Assembly: GCA_029168955.1 (NCBI GenBank)
Contig: JAPDOI010000422.1
Span: forward strand, 434,001-498,000
DNA: 64,000 nt
Reading direction: 5' to 3'
From: Aplectana chamaeleonis
Taxonomy: Eukaryota; Nematoda; Chromadorea; Rhabditida; Cosmocercidae
The position numbers were made by a program, and so were the translations under genes. Of the stretch, positions 48,701 through 60,700 are shown one piece after another (within the stretch, counting starts at the first letter, position 1; each line of letters opens with the position of its first letter). Below the pieces are notes generated by a model. The model was given only the letters and a program-made list of their open reading frames with translations, was not told the DNA's origin and made no database searches.

Positions 48701-51700
48701 TTTCAGGATCAGATTTGGATGGAGACGAGTACGCAGTCATATGGGATCAACATCTGCTTCTGGATCGGAACGAGCCGCCGTTCGACTATACTGCGGACAA
48801 ACCAGAGCCTAATCCAATTGATAAAGAGACAATGGTATGTTATCTTCAAAGTCGCTTTGAAAGTCCTTTTTCATCTCCGATTCCGCTTCATTTCAGAACG
48901 AAGAGATGGTGAATTTCTACATCACCTACATCACACAGGATTCCGTGGGAACCATCTCGAATTCTTTTCTTTTCCAAGCAGATCTATATGGAATCAATTC
49001 CGAGGTGACAGCTATTTGACTAACTTTTTGAAACCACAATTTTAAACCTTTGCTGGATTCAAGGTTTGCCAGCGATTGGCCAAGAAGATCTCTCAGGCAG
49101 TGGACTTCACTAAAACTGGATTATCACCAGATCCATTGGTTAAGGATTGGACTGAAGGTATTTAGAAACTCGTTGATTAACAAAATCCGAGTGATTTTAT
49201 ATTGTTTCAGATGAGGAGACTGGTAAGGAGATCCCACCAGAGAAGAACGAGCGCCAGCCAGATTTTCATTTTGGCAACGATTACGATCCGATCTATCGAA
49301 GCCCAAGACTGATGGGGAGGATTTATAGGTTAGTTTTTGGCTGGTCCCTTATCGCCAGGGTCCAGCAGGGCGTTATAACCGACCTTGGCGAGACTACGAC
49401 CACCCTAAGTGGGAAAGGTTTTCACAGAATGTCAAAGGTTTCTACGGATACTCTCTTTGCAGATGAAATTGTCGCACAACAATTCTACGATCCCTTCCCC
49501 TAAAATGTGCAAGTTTTCACTTTCGTGACTAGACCTTTTCCAATCACCCCTCTACACCCATCGTGTGCGGCCGTAGCCCCGATGGGCCCTGCTCATTGCC
49601 CCGGGGAATTCCGATAAGGTATTTTCATTGCTCCGCAAAGTTAATAGTGCGCACCAGGGATTTTTTATGGTGATCAGCAAAAACAAAATCCCGAAATCGG
49701 CTGAAAGCATCAAACTGAGGTTATTTAGGGCGCTGAACACGAGTCTGAAGCCGTTTGTCGCTATTCAGATACCTAAAGAGTGCCGGAATGAGACTGTCCG
49801 CCCACGCGGTTGGCACGCGTGTCGAGCGAACTTTGTGAAGGCATTTCACGGCTTCACGGCTGCTGACGGCCCACTCGGATATTATTCATTATTCGTCTAA
49901 TATTCCTGCTAATCGATCTGAAGTCTCGAAAAAGGCATTCGTCGCGGCCGTTGCGCACGCGCGGATCGACCGCGTGAGCAGAGCCCCGTTCGGACAAGCG
50001 TTACTGTAGGTGACTGTTGGCAAAATGCCCTTAATCTCGAGTAATCATTGAAATCGCTAAATCAGCCTTAAATTCGGGTTCGGCGTTCCAGACAATCCTC
50101 AAAGAGAAGTTTTCAGCCATACCTGAAACTTCGGACGAACTACCGTATACCCTTTCTGACATGCCGTAATCCAAGAAAAATCGATAAATGGATCTCACTC
50201 TTCTGTTGTAGTTTAAATAAACTCTACAGAGAAGCGCGGGGCGATTTCATCGTAGTATTTTGGAAATCGCCAGAGGTCGCGTTTGACCAACCAAATCAGC
50301 CGAAATGTCTAAAAAAATCGATAAGTTGACTATAGGCCTGTAATCAGCACTGTAAGCAAGCATTCGAAAAAAGTTATGAGCCTAAGGGGTATGGTATACT
50401 TTCGCGACACACGGTCGCGTCGCTCTGCACAGCGACAGCGACATCCTCTCGCCCTTTAAATCTGTCGCTGTCGCAGAGCACTACACAGCGACAGCGACAG
50501 TGGTAGCGACAGGCTATGGCACATTTGCAGTATGTCAGCAATCCGCGACAGGTCGCTGCGACCCACACGCGGCATCTGTTCCTATGACGGTCGTTGCCGT
50601 TGCTCCGATGCGGGTCCCGCCACGATGTGTTAGATTGCATGCCTGTCGCTCATTACAGCGACAAAGTATACCTTACCCCAACAAATTTTTTGAATACCCT
50701 CAAAATTGCCTCCCGGATGTACTCTGTTTCCATCGACTGGAGCATCCTGGAGCGCAGAGAGCCGATTTTTCCAGCCTGCGTCCCTGCCCTATGCATGTAA
50801 TGCACGCTGTGCCGCCTACCGTAACCAACAAATCGAACAGAGCCACCGTTCCCTTTGGCCCCTTTCAGAGTTCGATTGCAGCGCAGCGCGATTGGATGAT
50901 AGCCATGAGCATCGATCGAGATAGCGTCGCACGTCGATTTGCATTAAAAACATGTCCTCGCGGCGGTCAGCGATCGCACTCTGAAAGAGGCATTTCTGAC
51001 TTTAACTTTGCTCCGCGTCTGTGCCTCTCGCCCAGTCCCGTTTCTCACTGGGGTGTAAGCTTTATTACCCTCCTTCGTCGCGAAAGCTCTGAAAACGTCC
51101 TTTTCTGAAAGTTCCCGAGGCTTTCAGGAATATTTGAACGCGGAGTATTGATTTATAGAACATTACGTACAAAATCTATATGCGTCAAATGAGTTCTAGT
51201 CAGATTTGGTCTCATATTGTATAAAGCGTAGAGTGTAGATATTATATTTTCAGAGAGATCAAGGCGATAGAAGACGTCCTGAGAATATCTGAGGATATTG
51301 ATGAGCAGGAAGAGGTGGTGTGCGACAAGTATCTTGATGTGGACGGTTGGGAGAAGTATAGGGAGACAGCAGAGGATCAGTTGGCGAAGTTCAAAGGAGG
51401 TCTAAGGGTATGCAGTAAGATAAAGGTGTGATTCTCTGATAAATTGATCAATATTGTTGTATTTCAGGCGATTATGGAGAATTACGGAATAAAAACTGAA
51501 GGAGAGATCTTCTCGGGATGTATTTGTGAGATGAGAAACCGAATATCCGATCGAGATCAGGATGATATGTCTTTTTACAATACGAATGAAGTTATCGAGA
51601 AGAAGGTTACTACGCTCTTCAAAGCGTTCAGAGAAGAGTTTTACTTGGTAAGATTTTTTTCATTCTTCTTTCAATTCTGACAAAGGAAGGTCACTCGGAT

Positions 51701-54700
51701 AAAGTGGCCATTCCAAACGGAATGAGACTTTTTAGGAGCGATTTAAGGCGAAGAATTCGCCTTTGACGTTTATAGCTGCGCTGCGTTACTCTGAATATGG
51801 TTGTAGGCATCTATTTGTGGGTTACCATAGTTTATCGTTGTTATGCCCTCCGTAAACCACCATAGTCTCTCTTAGATCCAAAAATGGATTCCATATTCGT
51901 GCTCAGGGCCTCTATTAACCCTTTGAGCAAATTTCGAGGGAAAAACCTTGATTCCGGCGCCCCAAGAATCCCTAAACGCAGTCAGTGTTGAAAGGTCTGG
52001 ATCTTGTTGGATCTTTAGGGTCGAAATAGCCAACGAAAACAAGTCCGAAAGAGCCCTTATCGGCTCCGAAATTCGCTCGCGCCAGCTAGAACTCTTCTAT
52101 CAATCGATACGTATTTGATACACCCGAGGAAAGAAATATCGCGAGCGGATTTCGGACCCAAGAAGGGCTGCTCTTTCGAACTCGGTTTTGTTGGTCCTTT
52201 CGACCCTATCGCTTCAATGAGACCCCAATCTTTCGATTTCCGGCGAAAAAAACGAAAACGATATTTATCGTGGACTTTGCTTTTAAGGGCTATTCTGCCC
52301 TGTCCTGTATGGGACTCCAGTAGTCAAGAAACTTCTCGCCTAAACATCGTATAGAGTGGTTATTTAGTGAGCTGATCACAATTATGAGGTCCCTTTTGAG
52401 CTTTGGGGGTGGTATCCTAACTACGGAGATTAAACTCCGACGACCTAGACACGTAATTTCACTCTAGAAAGCTCTCCCGCGGTAAATTTGTTACCCATCG
52501 ACACTTCGGATTATCTTACACGATTTTTGGTGGTTTTTTTTGCCGTAACTGCAGTTTAACGTTGCACTGCTCGTTAAGGTATGTTTACACAAGGTGTTGA
52601 CTTCATCGTAAAACACTTGGCTCCGGGCGAGATTGAACCAGCATATTCCCATTCCGGGAGAGCGCCTTGTCGCATTGCGCCACCCAAGCCCCAGCGTCGC
52701 TCTCACTCAACTGCTCGGCAAATTTTCACCTAAGAAATCATCCCTTCACCAGCATAACGGGATGAAACAGGTATACCGTCATAGACTATATAACAGTCGT
52801 AGACCTGTCAGGACGATGCCCTAGTCAAGTCTTACTCAATTTTTGGTAGTTTTTACGCGCACTGCAACGTTGAACTGCAGTTACGGCAAATAAAAAACTA
52901 CCAAAAATGGTGTAAGACTTGAGTAGGGCACCGTCCTGACGGTTCTAGGACTGCTATATAGTCTATGACGGTATTCCTGTTTCATCCCGTTATGCGGGTG
53001 AAGGGATGATTGCTTCTGTGGAGATTTATGGAGCAGTTGAGTGAGATCGGCGCTGGGGCTCCAGTGGTGCAGTGCGATAAGGCGCTACTCCGGAAACGGA
53101 ATATGCTGGTTCAATCTCGCCCGGAGCCAAGCGTTTTGCGATCAACTTAACATCTTGTGTAGACACTTTGGATTATGATTATGAGTCTTTTGTGAAAGTG
53201 CACAAAAATCGATCGCGGCGAGAATTCGAACTTGTTATCTTATTTGTCCATCAGCAGCGCGCTTTGCCACTGCGTCAAGTGGCCGCGGCTTCGAAGGGAC
53301 TCATCTGGGCGCGCCCTTTCAACCACTATTGCAACACATATATTTCCGTGTATAATTACACTGTAGAACAATTTTTAGTCCACGGCTAAGATCGGTGCAT
53401 CACAGGGTGCTCTAGGGAGCGATGCGTCTGTGAGTCAAACGCTTAAAATGCTCGAAACTCTGTTCAGAGAAACGGACCGCGGCTATAAAGGTCAATTATG
53501 GATTTTTCGTCAAAAATTGATTCTAATAGGTTGCATTTCGTTCGGAATTGTCACTCTCTCCAAGTGACCTTCCCCTGTGAGTCACGGCAGAATAATCTGA
53601 AAGTTGGAGTATATAGGAATTCGGAGGTTGGAAGGAGTGTACAAAGAAGATGGAGAAGAAATTCGCGAATGATGAGAACATCTTCCATCGTCTGGTTCGA
53701 CATCCTACACCTGACATGCAGCGGAAGGCGGTGGCTTTCTACCGCGTATGCTATGGTGAGAAATTTTTAGGGGTATACTGTGCTTCTCTGGGCCAAATTC
53801 CGGTCCGCAGTTGCGCCTCGACACGCTTTGCGGCCGCGCGCGCTCGAGTCAGTCGAGTTTCCAGCGCCAAAGGCGACTCTATATGGATTTTTATTCAGTT
53901 TTCTCCAATTTTGTTTAGTTTCCAGTTTCTAAAACCCACCTAGAGTCAACAGATCGGCGGCTGCGGCGCTGGAAACTCTTCAGACATGAAAGAGCCCGGC
54001 CGCAAAGCGTGTCGAGACTCAATCGCGGACCGGACCTAGAGAAGCATAGTAGGATTTTAAAGTTTCATTTTTCTAACCCTCATTTTGTTCTCTTTTCAGA
54101 AACGGCTCATCAGACCAAGGAAAGGATTTTGTCGTTTGCCTGGATTCCATATGATGTGCTGGCTTCCGTAAGACAGGATAGGGTCATCAATGAGCTCGAC
54201 TGTATCCCGGCGGCTACCCCGCTGTATAATGTTAGTTTCTTCGTTTTCTTGCTGTGCAACAATTTTTTGATTGCCTTTGGGTATGCTGGCCCAGAAAATG
54301 AAAGGTAGACGAAAACCTGGCGGTTTGGGCCAGAAGATTTTTATTGATGTAGGGTAGATCACAGAGCCAACGTAATCTTCGCAAAATTCCTCAAACTAAG
54401 CTGTTTACTCAAAAAATGAGGGACAATATGGCAGGATGAAATCATGCGTAAAAAAAGGCAGGGCTATTCGAACAGGCCGAGAAAAATCTTTACAAACCCA
54501 AATCCCGTTGCGGCCAAAGCACAGCCTCACCTCATTGATAGGATCTAAGGTTTCTAAGCATAGAACCTGCCAAAAGCGAGCTATCGATTCCTCCAAATAA
54601 GCGAGCTATAGGAAGAAGCCACTCTGGCGTGCCCACAGTAAGAAGCCACTTGGCCACGCCCCCTTTCACGACCTTTGAGGCGAGATGAGTTCCCAGTTAT

Positions 54701-57700
54701 TTCCTTCATTCTCAGCCTCTCTTCATTCAAAATTCTATTGTTATTGAGGGGAATACAGACGTCCGACCACTTGTCCACCCTTCGTGCGCCACTCAAACTT
54801 CGGCGATATTAGAGGGGTCATGACCTCGTTCGTGGTGGCACTTTGGGCGACCTCGAGGTAGCACTGTGACCAGCGGGTGACCCTCCCTTAGGTATTCATG
54901 AACGTGCACTATTGATTCATTTGCAGATGCTGAGGGAGCGTTTTGGTGAATACTTGAGGGAGTACGAGGTGAAGTTCCTGACATTCATGGAGTTTGAGGA
55001 TAATGAAGCTGCAAAGCAGTTGAAGCTGTACACTACGCATTATCCAGGTAGTACTTTTATATATGCAGAAGTGACTGATTACCTTCGAAAGTTGACTTCG
55101 AAAGGGCTCTTGACTTTGACGATTTTTGAACCATTCAGCGTTGGTCTTTCGACCGATTGCGATATACCGAAAGCGCAAATCCTTTTCTATTTAACGCTGC
55201 TTTTCACGTGGGCGAAGGAAGGTCTGCTCATTTACGAAATATGGTTCGGTCCGTGGCCTGCTTTCTCAGGAAGAAACATTTAAATCTCACGCGCGGCTGG
55301 CGGGGCGGTCGCGTGCGCCGGCCCCCTATTCGATTCAGGCCGAGAGGAAAACGCAGCGTATCAGCTCACCATACCGCCAGCCGTCGGTGAGACTTACACC
55401 GCCCGCGCCAGCCGCGGGTGAGATATAAATGTTTTTTCTTGAGGAAGCAGGCCTCGAATCTAACTCTATATGCTTTAAAGGCACAGTACACCCTCAGATA
55501 TGGATTTCAAGATTTTCTTGTAATTGTATAGAAGACCCCTTGTGTATAACACGTGCTAAATGTGATATCTCAAGCGATTATTGCAGCGACTGCGAATCAA
55601 GAGAAATACAAGCCTGAGACAACTCGTCCACCAAATTTTGCCCTCAAAATACGGGCCTTCTCAAGGAGCCATATCTCTGTTCGTAGAGGGTCTTGGGCGA
55701 TTTCAGAAATATCATTATAAGCAGAGTGTGACCCTCTCCAGTGTAAGGATAAAACCTAAGAAAAAATTATCTGGGTGTCTGTAGTAATTTTCAGTGCTGA
55801 GCATCTTTGAGTGTTTCTGTTTACTTTGAGGTAAACCACCAAACGTGTCAGAGTTGACAGGGTGTTCTAGCCACCTTAGAACGAGACGATAGCATCTGCG
55901 GAAAATTTGGACGGAGCTTACTTATTGATTTTTTAGCGGATTTTGTGATTTTGCAGCTTCTGTCTCTTCTGGCTCATTCGAGAGGTTTCGGCCTCGAGGC
56001 CTCAAATTAAGTATAATGGCCAAGTCTTCACTCAATAATACTTGTTTTCTCGTCAGCCATCGATCGTTTTTTTTTTGAAAATCGGTGAATAAGCAAAGTT
56101 TTTTTTCAAAAAAAAAACGATCGATAATTGGCGAAAAATTTACTTTCGAGTGGGGACTTTGCAATATACTTGAATGCATCGTTTGCGCTGAAAACCACGT
56201 TCCATTTTTAGGCTATTTGAGCTCAAGGGCTAGCCTGGTAGACCACACCAGTAAAGTTTCGCGCGTCAAAAACGGATGGTTTTGAATATGGAGTGGTTCA
56301 AAATGAGGATTTCTCATCAGTTCTCACCAGTCATCTAGCACGAGTAACAGAAACGCCATGTCAGGCGCAGGATAACACAAGGAAAGGAAAATTCACCCAC
56401 TCATTAAGTTCAGCGCGAAAAATCACTTCCGACGTAGTGTACCTGACACATCGAAATCGACGGAGGGGGTGGGAAGTGAATGATGCGAGACGTTTTCAAA
56501 TGAGTTCTTTTGCGAAAGTTGAGGGTTTGTGGGGCTTTGACTTGACTTACTTGACTTAATCGGTTGGCTTTCGCCTGACGCGGTCATTCCGCATCTTCAC
56601 CGAGGTGTGCCGTCCTAGTAGTCAGCCGTGTCCATTTTTCACGGTCTTCAGCCACAATTTGAACACATTCCATCCAGCTGTCACTATTCCATTTCCTGCG
56701 AAACGAAACATCGCGCCTGAACTGTCTTTCGATGCCGAGTGACTTTAAATCCTCTTTAACCACATCCGTCCAGAACTTTCGCCTACGCCCAGGTGGCCGT
56801 TTCCAGACAGGATTTGGAAGCATTTTTAAAGCGTGTTGTACGAGACGATCCGGCGTTCTTCTTAGTATATTCCCGAGCAGGCGAAGCCGACTTTCCATTG
56901 CTGCTTGAGATGGCGTTAAGAGATGCTGGCACCTCCCTCGTGTCAAGCGTTGATGTACTGCGTCGATTTCCTTGTAAAGGTCTTCGTTATGGCATACACG
57001 CGGCCAGAAATATCCAAGCAAACGCCTAAAAAGCTTCCTCTCCGTGCAATCCAACCTTTCCATCTGCGTTTTGGTGCTGCCCACGTCTCCGATCCGTACA
57101 TCATGATAGGGCGAATAGCGGATAGGTAGACGCGCAACTTGACTTCCTTCGCGATGGTGGTAGACCACAAACACTTGGTTAGAGAATTGAATGCAGACGT
57201 AGCTTTCGCACATCGTTGTCGAATATCCGCTGCATAACTACCATCGTTCTTCAGCAAACAGCCCAAATAACAGAAATCGTCCACCAGTTCGATACGTTGT
57301 CCGTCCACACAAACTCCAGTTGAAGGCCTCTGAGAGACCCACATCTGCTTGCATTTGTCGGGACGAAGACCGAAGTCCATAGGCTGCGGCATACTTCGAA
57401 ACGAGGTTCACAATCCTTTGCAGTTTTGCGTTGTTTTCAGCGAATAACACAATGTCGTCGGCGCAATTCCAGGTCGACAAGGAGCGTCCTGATGGTGTTA
57501 GGATCACATCCGCAGGAAACTGTTCTGCAACTCTACGCATGATGTCATCAACGGCGAAGTTGAAAAGAAAGGTCCTGCAACGGCTCCTTGCCTTACTCCT
57601 GTTTTCACCTCGAAAGCTGACGTAAATCCGACAGGTGTACGAACTGCTGCTGTTGTTCCTTTGTTCATGTCCTCGATTAACCGAACATACTTTTCCGGGA

Positions 57701-60700
57701 CTCCATCTGCTCGCAGAGCATTGAGCAATCGATCACGATGAGGAGAGTCGAACGCGGCTTCAAAGTCCAAAAAAGCAAGCTGTAATGGCTTCGAAAACCG
57801 CTGCCACGATTCAATTACTCTTCTCACGACGAACACTTGGTCGATGGTCGATCTTCCAGGTCGAAAACCGGCTTGCTCATCTCTGGTCGTTCCTTCACGA
57901 TGTTTGATAAGTCGCTCGAGAATGATACGTTCTAAAACCTTGTACATGACACGAAGTAGAGAGATTCCTCTGTAGTTCTTAGGATCCGTGACGGATAGCT
58001 TCTTGTGAAGAGGTACGATGATCGCATGTCTCCACGAATCGGGTATCCTTTCGCTCATCCATATGGCACGGATGGTGCTGGTCATTTCACGAATCCCAGA
58101 CGGAGGAAGAGCTTTCAGCATTTCAGCAGTGATGTTGTCATCTCCACCTGCCTTTCCATTCTTCATTTTCCGGACACAATCAAAACTTCAGACTCAGTCG
58201 GCGGTTCCTCACTGACATCGTAATGTGCTCTCTGAACATGCGGGAGCTCAGGTACTGATGGCGCTGGACGATTCAGTAGTGAACTGAAGTAATCCTTCCA
58301 TATTGGCAGCGTCGCATCACCAACTGCAACTCCATTGGTAGTGTTCAAGACAGGAGAACATCTCTTCATCTTCCCGCTATACTGTCGCAGCAACGTGTAG
58401 GCCTTCCTCGGATTCTTCTCCTCCCAAGCCTTCTCGAACTCCTTAGCTCTACCGTCCACTCTCGTTCGCGGTCACTTTGAAGCTGCCGACGCAACTTCCT
58501 CCTCAGACGCTTCTCCTCCACGAAGTTTCCTGCAGTTCGGAGAGCACATACTCTGTTGTAGGTAGATGTTGTTTCTTCTGAGACGTAGGCGAACTTCTTC
58601 TTAGGCTGTACAACCGGGAGTGCCTCTTTCGAAGCGTCCTGGATGCATTTGACAAAAGAATCCGCGTCGCAAAGTTTCCTCTTAGTCCGTACTCCGATGT
58701 GAATAGAAACGCGTTGTCGGAAATTCCTTCTGCACTCTTCATCTCTGAGACTTGTCATGTCAATCCTCTGGAGAGGCTGAGCCCTCGCTTCCTCTTATGA
58801 ATCCTCGCAGTGAAGTTCAACAGAACAGGACGGTGATCCGAATCGAATGCGACATCCCACACAGCTCTAGATCTTCGAATGTCCGATACTGGAATATTCC
58901 TCGTCAGGACATAGTCAAGCTGTAGTTTCAAAGTTGTCATCTTCCGCTTCCGCTGCTCTTCTGGAGATAGCCGGGTTGGTCCCTGCCACGTAAGCTGATG
59001 GCGGCGATGATTCCTCTTGAATGTCGATGCAATAATCAGACCACTGCGTTCACAAAGTCGACAAGGCGGTAGCCATTGTCCGATGTTTGCTCCACTGGGT
59101 AGAACCATTTACCGAGTACTTCGGATTCTGATCAAGTCCCATCTTCGCATTTGCGTCAATCCCCACGACAACAGCATGTTGACAAGGTATCCTGGCCAGC
59201 AACGTATTGAGTTCCTCATAAAACGCATCCTTCGAATTGTCTTCGGCGGTTTCAGTGGGCGCATGAGCACTCACTATCCACAGATTGAATCCTCTGTGAT
59301 CCCGCAGTCGTGCGAATGCATTCCGACACGACGTTGAGCCGAACTCCCTTGACCATACCATTTGAAATCCTTCCTTACAGCTATTGCACAGCCTCCCACT
59401 CTCTCCTATCGTCAGCGTTGCCGCAGTAGATGGTGTACTCTCCGACGCTGATGACGGGTCTATCCTTCCGAGGCGGGTTTCCTGCAAAGCAGCAAACGGT
59501 GCGTAGAAATAGCTCAGAAGTCTGGATAGCGCAGTTTTTTGGATATCACTCGACAGCGATCGACAGTTCAGGGTGGCGAAATTGTGGCTTGTGGCCAAAG
59601 ACTCCATGACTCCCCAGGTACGGATCCTAAGGTGTTATGGACCAGAGGCCTTAGTGTGCCGGACGGCGACACCTTTATGCAATGTGCGGGATACTTTCGC
59701 GATATAGTTGTGCACGCTATATCGCTCGAACGTTCCCTGTGTACACTCAAACGTCTGCTGGGTTCAGTAGAAGCAGGGGCACCAACGAGCAGGTACCAAC
59801 AGACTTGTATACACACCCCCAGCTCTGTGGGGCTTTACTCTTATTATATTGAATCTCATGAAATTCCCAGCGCAAGAACATGGCTTTTTTCGGCTTTTTG
59901 TGCGGACGATGTCTTTAACTTCCTGTCCGAAACTTCTCGGATAAGCCAGAAAAGGCCGAAGTTGCAAAGTAGAAGCTCTCAGAGATGCTCAGCGCTGAAG
60001 ATTGCCACTGAATTCTAGCATACATTTCGCAGACGAGCAGGTTTTTGCTCAAGTGGAAGGCAGCGATAGATATACAAGAATCTGTGCTCAGGATTCGGCG
60101 TGAGCTGTGATGTATCTTAGAGGGGGGTCGGACCCGTCGACATCTGGTGGGATGGGGAGTCGGACCTTCGGTCAAACAAGAATCAAGATGGACTTCTATC
60201 AGTCCGGGGCGAGGGAGTTGAGAGCCATACCGTTGGTCTAAAAAATGACGGCAAAATGAGATCAAAATAAGAGGGCGAATTAAAACTGGAGATCGTACTG
60301 AGATAGCAAAATGAGACAGGAGATCAAAAAAGAAACTGAATAGTGAGAAACAACTGAGAAAAAACAAATGAGGCAAAATATGAAATGGTTATGTAAAAAT
60401 GAGGCAGGCAGGAACACACAAGAAGAGCTCACAATTCACTGGTGATAAAGCATGCAAGACAATAGACGACAGTAGCCTGGCCATCGTTAATGACCCTAAC
60501 ATGGAGGAGGAGTCTTGGAAAGGTAAAGTGTGTCGCCAAAGCGCTCCTGGATATGTCAGCAAAGGTGTTGAGTATTGGCTGTCATCGGGGTCATTATAAG
60601 CGGACTATTCTGTCAACTAAATGGCACAGATGTTCTGAATTTCGTAATCGAAGGTGTATTTTTAGGCGATTTAGGATTCACAGGTTCGAGCCTGCTAAAG

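Larger units (their letters stand above)
56535..59615 (-). mobile_element. RTE-type non-LTR retrotransposon (decayed)
   Basis: About 3.1 kb in antisense to the host gene. The endonuclease starts at 59,607, followed by reverse transcriptase (58,166-57,504 and 57,540-56,943) and a conserved C-terminal tail (57,213-56,584), ending in short AAGTCAAGT-type repeats at 56,535-56,560, as usual for RTE elements. At least six frame breaks. The order, motifs and tail closely resemble RTE-1-like elements of rhabditid and strongylid nematodes. Confidence 0.9.

Noticed and set aside
48707..48834. Viral RNA-dependent RNA polymerase insertion
   Set aside because: The DLDGD motif and surrounding blocks are those of cellular silencing polymerases, and the region is one exon of a spliced host gene with consistent phases.
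55265..55443. Member of the CTCAG-ended element group
   Set aside because: The inverted repeat extends outward beyond CTCAG (GGCCTGCTTYCTC) and there is no 2-bp duplication.
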